Shown here one piece after another: positions 9,471-17,914 of a stretch of 64,000 bases of DNA. The notes beneath the pieces are model-generated. The model did not search any database and had not been told where the DNA came from. It saw only the letters and a list, made by a program, of their open reading frames with translations. Each line of letters opens with the position of its first letter. Within the stretch, counting starts at the first letter, position 1. This DNA is from Chryseobacterium capnotolerans. GTDB taxonomy: Bacteria; Bacteroidota; Bacteroidia; Flavobacteriales; Weeksellaceae. The stretch lies in NCBI RefSeq assembly GCF_021278965.1, contig NZ_CP065589.1, positions 3,477,001 to 3,541,000 of the forward strand. The letters are read 5' to 3'. The translations under genes were made by a program, and so were the position numbers.

Positions 9471-10718
9471 TTACTTTCCATTTTTCATAGCATCATTAAC
9501 TCTTCCAGATGCAGAACCTGCAGCAGCGGCCTTTGTTGTCGCAGCAACTGCTGAAGCACCTCCCGTTTTCGCAGCCAAAACCGCTGTTTTTGCACTACTC
9601 GCCATTTTACCTGCTGCACTTTTCATTTTGGTCATCGCTCCTGCTCCGCCCGCAGTTACAATCGTATCAGCAATGGTTGGCGTCATCAGAACTCCAACGC
9701 CTGTGACGATATAAGCTACACAGGTAAAGAGTTGGTTGTAGATCATTCCGGAATTTGAAACATAGACCATCAAAGCATCCAAATTGGTAATGGTTCCGTT
9801 GGTTAAAAGAGTATCATATCGTTCAATTTCCATTGTATAGCCTGATGCAATCAGCTGTTGTCCAATATTGATAATGGTATATGCAACAAAAGTGTACAGA
9901 TTGATGTTAATGAACTTGGAAACCCAACTGTATAAAGAATTTTCAAATCCAGGTATTAGTGCCATTCCGACTGCAATGGGACCAAGAATAATTAATATAT
10001 ATGCCCAGATCTTTTGGATAAAGAAGATGAGATAAACACAAATTCTGAGAATGGATAAACATACAAACTCAATGATTTCTGCAACTAATTTCTGTAGCTG
10101 GAATTCCATCCTGATCTGCCATTCTTTGATAGGCTGTAATAATTTGTCAATCCCATCACTGATATCAAACCAAGAATCGTCTGCATCTTTACTTGTATTA
10201 TTGATAACTTCCTGCTTGGCATCTTCTTCAGCATTGAGCTTGATGACTGCATCCAGTAATTGCTGCTGTTTCTTGAACCTTTCAATTCTGAGGTCATTTA
10301 CCTCAGATTCAATATCACTAAAGATGGCTATTCCCGGTTCCGCAATGGCCTCAAAAGGAGCTTGCAGCATATTGACAAATCCCATCCAATAAATGAGTGT
10401 AAACCCGATCAGAATAGGTTTGAGCATCGGGATAATTTCCCATTCACGATCTCCGGCTGCCATTTGCCATCCCATATATCCGAGATACATTAATGCTCCC
10501 AATCCGCCTATGGCTCTTCCAACCAATGCTGAACCTTCCGCACTGTCCTGCACACTATTATCAAGTTTAGTAAAGACTTCCATAAACCATTTTTCAAAAG
10601 CGCCATCACCTTTTAAAAACTGTAAAAGATTACTGTAATCACTATCCGTCTGGGCAAAACCCAACACCGGTACTATCATAGCCAAAAGACAAAAAAAGTA
10701 TGTATATGTTTTATTCAT
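9471..10718 (-). CDS. traJ: Conjugative transposon protein TraJ (VirB6-like polytopic)
   Basis: A 415-residue protein with a signal-like N-terminus (YTYFFCLLAMIVPVLGFAQ), several hydrophobic helices (about 75-90, 95-115, 225-265, 275-300, 330-350), and an Ala/Gly/Lys-rich low-complexity C-terminus (about 360-415). This is the layout of TraJ in Bacteroidetes elements, the VirB6-type inner-membrane channel component. It abuts the preceding secreted-protein gene (1 bp between) and leads into traK. The Ala-rich tail makes overlapping spurious frames on the other strand, which I ignore. Confidence 0.87.
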   Translation of the reverse strand: MNKTYTYFFCLLAMIVPVLGFAQTDSDYSNLLQFLKGDGAFEKWFMEVFTKLDNSVQDSAEGSALVGRAIGGLGALMYLGYMGWQMAAGDREWEIIPMLKPILIGFTLIYWMGFVNMLQAPFEAIAEPGIAIFSDIESEVNDLRIERFKKQQQLLDAVIKLNAEEDAKQEVINNTSKDADDSWFDISDGIDKLLQPIKEWQIRMEFQLQKLVAEIIEFVCLSILRICVYLIFFIQKIWAYILIILGPIAVGMALIPGFENSLYSWVSKFININLYTFVAYTIINIGQQLIASGYTMEIERYDTLLTNGTITNLDALMVYVSNSGMIYNQLFTCVAYIVTGVGVLMTPTIADTIVTAGGAGAMTKMKSAAGKMASSAKTAVLAAKTGGASAVAATTKAAAAGSASGRVNDAMKNGK

Positions 10719-10719
10719 A

Positions 10720-11550
10720 TTAAAATTTGTGTTTGTATTGCTGCATTACATTTTGAACAATCTGTTTGTCTGAAGCAGGTGTCCATTGCGTTGGTAAAGC
10801 TGTGGGTAAATGGCTATTCAGTATATTTTTGTAATCCAGCAACAAAGTCGTTTTGTTATTATGCTTTCTTAATTCCTGAACAAATTTTCTCCATTTGATA
10901 AGGGTTTCGTGATACATTACAAAGCGCTTCCCCCTTGGCATATCCATTGAGCGGGACATTGAATATTTATCTTTAATTAAATCCAGTTCTTCCTGAAGCC
11001 TTTTTAATGTACCAGTTGTATTGAGCGTTTCATAAGTCTGCTGATCTTTCAGTCGCCATTCGATAAAATTCTGTGGTGTATCCGGAAATTCAGTGATTGG
11101 TTTCAACATTCGCTTGTAGTAAAGAAGCCAAAGAGGGTCGGCATCGACAGTCGCCGAAGTCCAATGGGCAAGATCTTGCACGCTTCTCTTATAAATGGTA
11201 TCCGAAGCGGCTTTGATTTTCTTAGCTTCATCCTCCTGAAATTTCAACTGGACGAATCGTAGATTCTGTTCTCCGGTTGGTTTTAGTGGTCTTATATCGT
11301 CACCGTCTTTATAATCTCGGTTAATTTTAGGAGCCCACATTCCCCAAACCGTTGCGTAAGCAAAATTGGTTTGAATACCAAGAAAATATTTAGGATATGG
11401 TCGCCAGTCGCCCCAGCTTTCAAAGGTCATCCTCTTATGCTGTGCAACAATAGATGGGTCGTTCAATCTCTTTACACTGACTTGCCCAAAAACATTTGCA
11501 ACAGCAAATAGTAAGAGGGAGAGTTTTGCTATTTTTGATAGATTTTCCAT
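10720..11550 (-). CDS. Secreted transfer-operon protein, fourth of a set sharing a C-terminal motif
   Basis: Start chosen at MENLSKIAKLSLLL (ATG 11548-11550), 4 bp after the previous stop and at the head of a signal peptide ending near VFG; a longer open frame overlaps the upstream gene and is unlikely. The mature part of the 276-residue product is rich in Trp, Tyr and Lys with no enzyme motif I know. The last residues, SDKQIVQNVMQQYKHKF, match the ends of the three preceding secreted proteins. It probably acts in the periplasm or at the cell surface as part of the transfer apparatus. It may correspond to one of the unnamed proteins between TraG and TraJ in flavobacterial elements. Confidence 0.72.
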   Translation of the reverse strand: MENLSKIAKLSLLLFAVANVFGQVSVKRLNDPSIVAQHKRMTFESWGDWRPYPKYFLGIQTNFAYATVWGMWAPKINRDYKDGDDIRPLKPTGEQNLRFVQLKFQEDEAKKIKAASDTIYKRSVQDLAHWTSATVDADPLWLLYYKRMLKPITEFPDTPQNFIEWRLKDQQTYETLNTTGTLKRLQEELDLIKDKYSMSRSMDMPRGKRFVMYHETLIKWRKFVQELRKHNNKTTLLLDYKNILNSHLPTALPTQWTPASDKQIVQNVMQQYKHKF

Positions 11551-11554
11551 AGGT

Positions 11555-12220
11555 CTAATTGAATAGGTGTTTGTATTTTTGAATGATATCACCGACAATA
11601 GCTTTGTCAATATTGAGATAGTTTCTGAGTACAGGGACTTGGAACAGGTACGGGATTTTTTTGGCGTTCTCCAATCGTAAAATGATATAAAGAATGTTTC
11701 CATTGATATTTCTTACCCTGGTAAATACTTTCTCAATCAGCATTTCTCTGTCCATTGCATCCATCAGGAAATCTTTGTCTTCGTTCAAGACATCCTGGGT
11801 CACTTCCTGTTGGAGCTTAGTGACTTGTGTTCCGATTTCAGAATAGTATTTTGAGACCAGAATTGCATATTCAGGATGTTGAGCAGACAGATCCAGCATC
11901 TTGTTGGAATTCGTCACAATCTTTCCTAAATACTGATACAGATAGATTAATTTTTTGCTTTGTGTAAGCGCTGAATTAACATTTTTAAGCTGTTGATAGA
12001 TGTATTCCTGAATCGCAATAACTTGGGTGGTTTTATTGTTGATATCATCGTACAGCTCCTTTTGTTTTTCATAAGAATCCAAGAATGCCTGCTCACTTGC
12101 CAACCGAACACCGTGATTGAGCGTGATCTGGGATAGAAGTTTATCATTGATGACAATCTGTTGGCTCTTTACAAAAATGCTGGAGAGCGCAATGATTCCA
12201 AAGGTTAATATTTTCTTCAT
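11555..12220 (-). CDS. Secreted transfer-operon protein, third of a set (TraI/VirB5-like position)
   Basis: A 221-residue protein with a signal peptide (KKILTFGIIALSSIFVKS) and an otherwise helical, Gln/Lys/Leu-rich mature sequence without cysteines. The C-terminus IDKAIVGDIIQKYKHLFN repeats the motif seen in its neighbours. Its layout resembles the protein at 12913-13566: both contain an ASQHPEYAI/SAQHPEYAI-like segment at about two fifths of the length, so the two look like paralogues. Genes abut (1-4 bp spacing), so the set should be made in equal amounts. The position between VirB4 and TraJ fits VirB5/TrbJ-like pilus or channel factors, which is inference. Confidence 0.72.
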   Translation of the reverse strand: MKKILTFGIIALSSIFVKSQQIVINDKLLSQITLNHGVRLASEQAFLDSYEKQKELYDDINNKTTQVIAIQEYIYQQLKNVNSALTQSKKLIYLYQYLGKIVTNSNKMLDLSAQHPEYAILVSKYYSEIGTQVTKLQQEVTQDVLNEDKDFLMDAMDREMLIEKVFTRVRNINGNILYIILRLENAKKIPYLFQVPVLRNYLNIDKAIVGDIIQKYKHLFN

Positions 12221-12221
12221 C

Positions 12222-12902
12222 TTAAAAGGATTTGAAATTGTTCATTATACTTTCTACAACCTGTTTATCTCTATTGACATAATACTGGAATGCTCTTTTG
12301 TTTCGTAAAACCTTTGCCTTGATATCTTTTATTTTTAAAAGCATATGCGTAGAATTTCTGCTGATTGCTTTGACTTCTCCCAATGCATAATCCAGTAAAA
12401 TTTTACGTTCCGATTTTTCCATCTGGTTGATAGCTCCGTATGACAGGATGATCCCTGCCACTAAACGAGTGACCATTTGGAGGTCATCCACAAACTGTAC
12501 TTGCGAAGGCAAAACGGTTATGATAGAATATGGCGCGGTGCTGATCTCATTGATAATAGCGGTCTGATTATCCGTTATCTTCGTTATCTCTCTGCTCATA
12601 GAGATTCCTGTTGGTATTGACTGAACAGCAAATGAGACAATACGAAGCCTGTCCTGAACTTTAACAATTTTTTCCTTGAAATCTTTCCATTGTGATTGAT
12701 TAATAGTTTCCACCGTAGCATTTACAGTTTGCTTCTGTCTCATTTCTTTTTGTCGGTCGTGCTCTTTCATTGCTGCATTGATCTCCAGGTCCATCATTGG
12801 AAAAGAAACATTTTCCTGTTGCCACGCAGGTGTAGAACCACCACTTGAAGAAGTGATTAAGATGTAAATAGGAATAGTCAGGATTAGAAAAATCTTTTTC
12901 AT
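12222..12902 (-). CDS. Secreted transfer-operon protein, second of a set
   Basis: A 226-residue exported protein (signal peptide MKKIFLILTIPIYILITSSS). Residues 60-200 are predominantly helical, and the C-terminus NRDKQVVESIMNNFKSF carries the shared motif. Unlike its neighbours it has extra hydrophobic stretches (about 145-160, VTRLVAGIILSYGAI), which might associate with membrane or with partner helices. It is 10 bp from the preceding gene and 1 bp from the next. No family name is assigned with confidence; paralogy with the flanking secreted proteins is supported by length, signal peptide and ending. Confidence 0.7.
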   Translation of the reverse strand: MKKIFLILTIPIYILITSSSGGSTPAWQQENVSFPMMDLEINAAMKEHDRQKEMRQKQTVNATVETINQSQWKDFKEKIVKVQDRLRIVSFAVQSIPTGISMSREITKITDNQTAIINEISTAPYSIITVLPSQVQFVDDLQMVTRLVAGIILSYGAINQMEKSERKILLDYALGEVKAISRNSTHMLLKIKDIKAKVLRNKRAFQYYVNRDKQVVESIMNNFKSF

Positions 12903-12912
12903 CTCTTGATTT

Positions 12913-13566
12913 TTAAAAATTCCTTTTATACTTGTTCATTATATTCTCCACAATCCCTTTATCGGTATTGATGTATCCTGCAAAAGGATTGATGGAATTC
13001 CAAAACCCCAATCGGTTGGCTTTTTCCAGTCTTAGCTTTATTGCCAAAAGCCATAGTTTCAGATTTTTCACATTGCCGGAAATATTATGCAGGATTTTAT
13101 AGCGGTCTCCTGCAGTAGCCAGATTCAATTCTCCTGATGCCAGAATATCAGTGATGTCTGTTACTATTTTCAAACTTTGCTCGTAGGTTTTTTGTGAAGC
13201 CTTAGTTCCAAATATGGCATATTGAGGATGCTGCGAAGCCAATTGAATAACCTGAGCAGAATAATCATAACATTTGTTGAGCTCAGTGTAGATCTGCTGT
13301 ACCTGAATGCCGTTTTGAAGTGTTCCGGAAACCTCTTTCAGGCCCTTTAATATTTTATTCTGAATATCATTGGCGGCTACCATCTGGGTTCCGACCCAGG
13401 TTTGAGCATCCTTTAATTTGGATGTTTCTTCAATAACTTCATTTTGTTTGGCTTTTAGATTTTCTGAATACAGAATCATTGCAGCTGTTACCGTAGGATC
13501 GATATAGGTATTCTGAGCAAATAAAAAACTGCCGAATCCTAGAAAAAATAGACTAAGTTTCTTCAT
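12913..13566 (-). CDS. Secreted transfer-operon protein, first of a set (TraI/VirB5-like position)
   Basis: A 217-residue protein, signal peptide KKLSLFFLGFGSFLFA, mature part helical with coiled-coil tendency (EVIEETSKLKDAQTW). A Cys-Tyr pair (KCYDYSAQ) precedes ASQHPQYAIFG, which is matched in the protein at 11555-12220. The C-terminus TDKGIVENIMNKYKRNF is the clearest example of the shared ending. The gene overlaps the end of the VirB4 gene by 14 bp. Bacteroidetes elements carry TraI (DUF4141) near this position, a VirB5/TrbJ-like protein; this is the most likely equivalent, but I could not verify family membership. Confidence 0.72.
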   Translation of the reverse strand: MKKLSLFFLGFGSFLFAQNTYIDPTVTAAMILYSENLKAKQNEVIEETSKLKDAQTWVGTQMVAANDIQNKILKGLKEVSGTLQNGIQVQQIYTELNKCYDYSAQVIQLASQHPQYAIFGTKASQKTYEQSLKIVTDITDILASGELNLATAGDRYKILHNISGNVKNLKLWLLAIKLRLEKANRLGFWNSINPFAGYINTDKGIVENIMNKYKRNF

Positions 13567-16500
13567 ACTGATAATTTTTAGTGATTAATTCTGAAAAACT
13601 GATTTGATGGTCTTCGAGCTCCTGTGAAATAACTTTGAAAATATTTTTCCCTTTGTTTTCATTTTTCATCCTGCGGTAATAGGAAACAATCTTTTGGTCT
13701 AAGGGATTTTGATACAGATTGACCAGCGAAACAAGATTTTCAAGGCTGTCTCCAAAAACTTTTAAATCAGAGACAATCTTCATAAGGGCTTCATCATAGC
13801 TTCCGTACTTCTGTACATAATACTCTACTGCCGATTTTTCGGGTTTCTCTGTCGTGTAGGTTAAGTACTGCTCTATTGAAACTTCGTTACCATAGACTTC
13901 TCCCTTAGAACCTCGCTTCAGATAAAATTCTTTGAATCTGCTTCTTCCGAATTTGTTATTGAGGTTGTTGATTGTAAAAATCTTGTTCTGCTCGACTTTA
14001 TTCAATGAAAGTAATGCGGCTATCCTATCGAAATTGTCCTTGAATTTGGTCTGATCAAGAAGAATGAAAGTGTCCGAATTGTTGATAATGGAATCTTTTA
14101 CAACTGCATTTCCAATGATGTCATCCAATTCCTGTGTTACCACCACTGCTTCTCCCCAGAATTTCCTTACCGTTTTATAGAGGTATAGAATGTAACCTCC
14201 CATCAACTTACTTGCGATTGCTTTCCACGCTTCTTCAATAATCAGAGCTTTTCTTCGGTCTTTTCTGAGCCTCATTTTCTGAATAAAGGTGTCCATTATG
14301 ATGAGTGTTACAATGGGAAAAAGTTTTGGATTATCTTTTACATTATCAATCTCAAACACGATAAACGATTCGTCAAACAAAGTATTATCAGCAGATTCAT
14401 TGAGTGTTGTTCCATATCTTCCACCTTTATAAAAATCTCTCAGAACAAATAGAAAAGTTCTTAGGTTAAATTCTCTTTCTGTGATACTGTGTTTCTTATT
14501 ATTCAGATAAAGAGGAAGAAATTTGTCACAGTAATCATAGAAACCATTAAAGGAAAGTTCTTTTGCATCCAACTTCTCTTCAAGTTCTTTGATTTTTCTG
14601 ATGATGGCTTTCCTAAATGATTCATCCCAGTTTTCTTCCGTTTTATCCTTTTTGATGATTTCATTGGATTTAATAAGAATCAATTGAGTTTCATTGTAAA
14701 TTCTTCTTCTATCTTCATCACCCAGCGTTTCATAAGCCTCGTAAACGGTATAGAATTTTTCATTGTCATAATCTGGATTATTGATGTTCTTGTCAGGATG
14801 ATAGAACTTCAATAGTTTCCTTCCGGCTTCCTTGATCTCTTCAGAACTTGCATCAAAGGAAATTCCTAAAACATCGTAGTATGTCCGCTGTTCGTTAACT
14901 TCACTCTCATATTGAGCATAAATATCTTCTTCGTGAATGTTGTATTTATTCAAATAAAGAAGTAATTCTTCTGAACTTTTATTCTCATACCATTCAGTTC
15001 CCGAATTGAAATACTGATGATAATAGGACATCAGCACATTGTCCAATATTGATTTCTGCGCAGATGACATTGAAGCATCAGGACCTTGCCAGATCAGGAA
15101 GATCAGATTCGTCAAAAATTCTATTTTTTCAATATTGAATTCTTTCTTATCCATCAGAAAAGGATTCATTGTGATTGGCTTTTCTTCAGTGTATTGAATA
15201 TATCTTCCCCCTTTGTATTTGCAGGTTCCTGAATAAGAATCTCCTGTATCTACGATGACAACATCATAGTTATAGGTGAGATATTGCTCAATGATATTGT
15301 TCATTAAGAAACTCTTGCCTGAACCACTTGGTCCGAGAACGAACTTGTTTCGATTGTTAATTCTGCCAATTTTCATAGGCAGGTCAGCAGGGTCAACTTT
15401 TAATGGAACTCCCTGCCTGTCCGTAAACCTCAGATAGAAATTAGATTCTTCATTCACGGGGTAACTCTCTTTAAAAAAAAAACACAAGGCCGCTTCGCTT
15501 GTCGTCATAAATAGATCGTATTCCCTAAGCTCCGTGGCATTGCCAGGAATAGCAGACCGGAAGAGCTCCAGCTGATTGTAAGCATTCTTGGAAACAATTA
15601 TTCCTTTCGTGAAAAGCTTATTTTCAATCATCGATTGGATATTCTCCATTTTTTCTAATGTGCCTGCTGAAAACAAAATTGAAAAATGAGCATTCACAAC
15701 CAGTTGCCCATCTGTAGCGATATTATGGAGAAGAGTTTGGATTTCTTCTGCAATGATGGCATTGGACGGAGAATTATTGGCTGCACCCTCGTGCTTTTTC
15801 TTTTTCTTATCGAGCTCTCTTTGCTGTTGTGCCTGTAGTGGGATGGTAATAACCTGATTGTAGACAATTGTTTCGTAATCTTCCAGTTCATTGATAAATG
15901 TAAAATTATCCACAGCTGTTTCCGATGCTGCACCATTCCCTCCAAGTATAGAATAGGGGTCTATTTCGGAAGGCAGATCAATATTTTCGACATCGACGTA
16001 GGAAATATTCTTGACGAAACGATTTCCGATCTGCAGGTACTCATTGGTACTTTTGATATTATCAAAACTTGGTATGTCAGAAAACTGCATTGACAATACA
16101 CCGGAAATGCAATGTTCAAAATCCTTTTCAAATAGAAATTGTGGTTCGCAATCACTTTGTCTTAAAAGCATAAATACCTTTTGGCATTTATCTCGAAGCT
16201 CTTTATAACTTTTCTCAGAGAAATTATAATGTTTTGTTTTCTTCTTTAGCTTATCATCTACAATATCTGTGAAGAAAAGTAACGTTTCTATAGTTTTGAA
16301 AAGCCTGCCATCAAAATGCTCTGAATATTTTTGCTGGAGAAATTGATTGGATTCTTCAGCTTCGTATTTCTTTTTTGAGAAAATATCAAGCTTTTGAACA
16401 ATTCTACCTTCACCAATAATAGACACTACTTGATTCAAAACCGTATGAAAATTCAGATATTGATCTGGATCTGCAGAATATTGTTCAACGGCATTTTTTA

Positions 16501-16624
16501 TTCTAATTCCGATAATAGGATTTCCGTATTGTCCAAATAAAACATCAAAGTCCCACCCGAAATCTTTTCCGTAATCAAATCCGATAAAAGGAATATCAAA
16601 TGTTAGTTTCTTTATTTTGGACAT
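13553..16624 (-). CDS. traG: TraG-family VirB4 secretion ATPase with an internal J-domain
   Basis: The 1023-residue product is the AAA-type ATPase that powers the type IV channel. An N-terminal DUF3875-like domain (about 1-60) is followed by the conjugative ATPase core: Walker A GPSGSGKSF at about 431, Walker B region RRKALIIEEAWKAIA at about 795, and a downstream VTQELDDI segment. Relatives are usually nearer 800-850 residues; the excess lies mainly between the two Walker motifs and includes a recognisable DnaJ-type J-domain at about 581-645 (YYDVLGI, then YHPDKN with HPD at 609-611, then AYETLGDEDRRRIYN). The frame is intact. It overlaps traF upstream and the secreted-protein set downstream. 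J-domain recruitment of DnaK to the channel is inference. Confidence 0.92.
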   Translation of the reverse strand: MSKIKKLTFDIPFIGFDYGKDFGWDFDVLFGQYGNPIIGIRIKNAVEQYSADPDQYLNFHTVLNQVVSIIGEGRIVQKLDIFSKKKYEAEESNQFLQQKYSEHFDGRLFKTIETLLFFTDIVDDKLKKKTKHYNFSEKSYKELRDKCQKVFMLLRQSDCEPQFLFEKDFEHCISGVLSMQFSDIPSFDNIKSTNEYLQIGNRFVKNISYVDVENIDLPSEIDPYSILGGNGAASETAVDNFTFINELEDYETIVYNQVITIPLQAQQQRELDKKKKKHEGAANNSPSNAIIAEEIQTLLHNIATDGQLVVNAHFSILFSAGTLEKMENIQSMIENKLFTKGIIVSKNAYNQLELFRSAIPGNATELREYDLFMTTSEAALCFFFKESYPVNEESNFYLRFTDRQGVPLKVDPADLPMKIGRINNRNKFVLGPSGSGKSFLMNNIIEQYLTYNYDVVIVDTGDSYSGTCKYKGGRYIQYTEEKPITMNPFLMDKKEFNIEKIEFLTNLIFLIWQGPDASMSSAQKSILDNVLMSYYHQYFNSGTEWYENKSSEELLLYLNKYNIHEEDIYAQYESEVNEQRTYYDVLGISFDASSEEIKEAGRKLLKFYHPDKNINNPDYDNEKFYTVYEAYETLGDEDRRRIYNETQLILIKSNEIIKKDKTEENWDESFRKAIIRKIKELEEKLDAKELSFNGFYDYCDKFLPLYLNNKKHSITEREFNLRTFLFVLRDFYKGGRYGTTLNESADNTLFDESFIVFEIDNVKDNPKLFPIVTLIIMDTFIQKMRLRKDRRKALIIEEAWKAIASKLMGGYILYLYKTVRKFWGEAVVVTQELDDIIGNAVVKDSIINNSDTFILLDQTKFKDNFDRIAALLSLNKVEQNKIFTINNLNNKFGRSRFKEFYLKRGSKGEVYGNEVSIEQYLTYTTEKPEKSAVEYYVQKYGSYDEALMKIVSDLKVFGDSLENLVSLVNLYQNPLDQKIVSYYRRMKNENKGKNIFKVISQELEDHQISFSELITKNYQYEET

Positions 16625-16919
16625 AACCTAAAAGTGTTTTATTGTTTATTTTTTTTGGGAAAATCAAAACTTGGTTGAAGTTTTTGGTCTTAGCGTACAA
16701 ACCATATTTATCCTGTCTTTTGAAAATGAAATAGACACCTCCTCCTGTAACTGCGAGTCCCAAAAGAGAACCCAGCAATCCGAATTTGGATAATATGAGT
16801 GCTGCGATGACACCAACTCCAATTACGCCTACTGCATAAAAGATGTATTTGCCTTTGAGTCCGAAAAATACAAGGGGTTTTTTAAGCCCCTTGTAGAGAT
16901 AGAATCCCATATTAAGCAA
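16596..16919 (-). CDS. traF: Conjugative transposon protein TraF (DUF4133-like)
   Basis: A 107-residue small membrane protein starting MGFYLYKGLKKPLVFFG (ATG 16912-16914; an ATG at 16917-16919 is the alternative). Two adjacent hydrophobic helices at about 24-65 are followed by a short polar tail. This matches the TraF/DUF4133 protein found between the TraE pilin and the VirB4 gene in Bacteroidetes systems, a VirB3-like partner of the ATPase. It overlaps traE by a few bases and VirB4 by 29 bp. Its early codons contain the hairpin listed at 16869-16895. Confidence 0.85.
   Translation of the reverse strand: MLNMGFYLYKGLKKPLVFFGLKGKYIFYAVGVIGVGVIAALILSKFGLLGSLLGLAVTGGGVYFIFKRQDKYGLYAKTKNFNQVLIFPKKINNKTLLGYVQNKETNI
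16869..16895 (-). terminator. Terminator-like hairpin inside the start of traF
   Basis: On the minus strand TACAAGGGG pairs perfectly with CCCCTTGTA across a 9-nt loop, and the 3' arm is followed at once by five T (plus-strand A at 16864-16868). The structure lies within codons 6-16 of traF, just after the TraE pilin gene. It resembles a rho-independent terminator or attenuator; its function is inferred. Confidence 0.45.
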
Positions 16920-17232
16920 AGAATGCTGTTACGAATTCCGGAACTACCAATAAGAATATCATAGCACCTCCGTAGCCCAAGATTTCCTTGTTGACATCCT
17001 GGTCACCATTTGTCCATTTGTTATACACTCTTAGACCGCCGATGAAACCGACCAATCCTCCTACTGCTTTTAGAATAAGCTTGATTGGATCCCAATAATC
17101 CTTGATGTCATTGGCAGCATTGGAGATCGCTGTTGCACCACCCTGTCCAAATGCCGGGGTAATAGCCAAGAGAATTACACAAGCAGTTAATAACTTTTTA
17201 ACCAGCTGATGTCGTTTAGATTTGTAGTTCAT
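16912..17232 (-). CDS. traE: Conjugative transposon protein TraE (DUF4134, VirB2-like pilin)
   Basis: A 106-residue protein with a long basic N-terminus, a signal or first helix (KKLLTACVILLAITPAFGQ), a short Gly/Ala-rich mature region and a second pair of hydrophobic segments (LILKAVGGLVGFIGGLRVY and GGAMIFLLVVPEFVTAFF). This is the pattern of DUF4134/TraE, the predicted pilin subunit. It is preceded by a 119-bp spacer and followed by traF with a small overlap. Pilins are needed in excess over other channel parts, which fits the hairpin directly downstream. Confidence 0.87.
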   Translation of the reverse strand: MNYKSKRHQLVKKLLTACVILLAITPAFGQGGATAISNAANDIKDYWDPIKLILKAVGGLVGFIGGLRVYNKWTNGDQDVNKEILGYGGAMIFLLVVPEFVTAFFA

Positions 17233-17351
17233 AATAATTGAAGATTTATGTTAAGAATTGTGTTTATTTTGCTCAGAAATTGGCATAAGCGGTGTGCTAT
17301 CCGTCATTTATTGGCGGATCATTTTAGATTTGAAATGTGTGGATTAATCTC

Positions 17352-17894
17352 TTAGATCATTGACTGATAGACCTTATAGCCGTCAAGATCAGAAAGAACC
17401 TGAACGTTGGTTTCGGCGAGGTTTAGAAAGTTCTTAAACTGTCTATGAAAGGATTTGAGCTTAGGTGATTCTGCTTCTTTTTTTTCCTGATTCTGATTCT
17501 CAATTTTTGCAGAATCAAGACTTGCAGTTTCATTGTGATTATTTTCTTTTGTTCTCTCTGATATTTCTGGAATATTGTTATAGTCATCAATATCCTGTTC
17601 AGATTCGAACTTCTTTCGAAAGTGATCAAGGTCACGGGTTTCATCCTGTATCTCTTGATTTGCCTGAGAAAGCTCTTTTTGATTAAAAGAATTAGGAGTA
17701 TTGATATTTTCCACATCATCGATTCCAACTTGTTGTATTTCGTTTTTGTCTTTTTCTGAAAATTCCGTCAGGGAATACTCTTCAGTTTCTTCCGGTCTTC
17801 CAGAATTATCTTTTTTCAGAAAAAGATCGTAGACCATATTGCCTGCGTAATAAAGCAGATAAACGGCTATGATAGTGGTAATTATTTTGATCAT
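17352..17894 (-). CDS. Single-span membrane protein of the transfer operon
   Basis: A 180-residue protein with one N-terminal helix (MIKIITTIIAVYLLYYAGNMVYDLF) followed by a highly charged, disordered linker rich in Glu, Asn, Gln and Lys (about 30-145) and a short folded end (FKNFLNLAETNVQVLSDLDG). The topology suggests a cytoplasmic tail tethered to the membrane. It lies between parA and traE, 20 bp from parA, where Bacteroidetes elements carry small TraB/TraC/TraD proteins that vary greatly. I do not recognise the family. Confidence 0.65.
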   Translation of the reverse strand: MIKIITTIIAVYLLYYAGNMVYDLFLKKDNSGRPEETEEYSLTEFSEKDKNEIQQVGIDDVENINTPNSFNQKELSQANQEIQDETRDLDHFRKKFESEQDIDDYNNIPEISERTKENNHNETASLDSAKIENQNQEKKEAESPKLKSFHRQFKNFLNLAETNVQVLSDLDGYKVYQSMI

Positions 17895-17914
17895 CTTTAG
17901 TAAAGTATTTGTGG

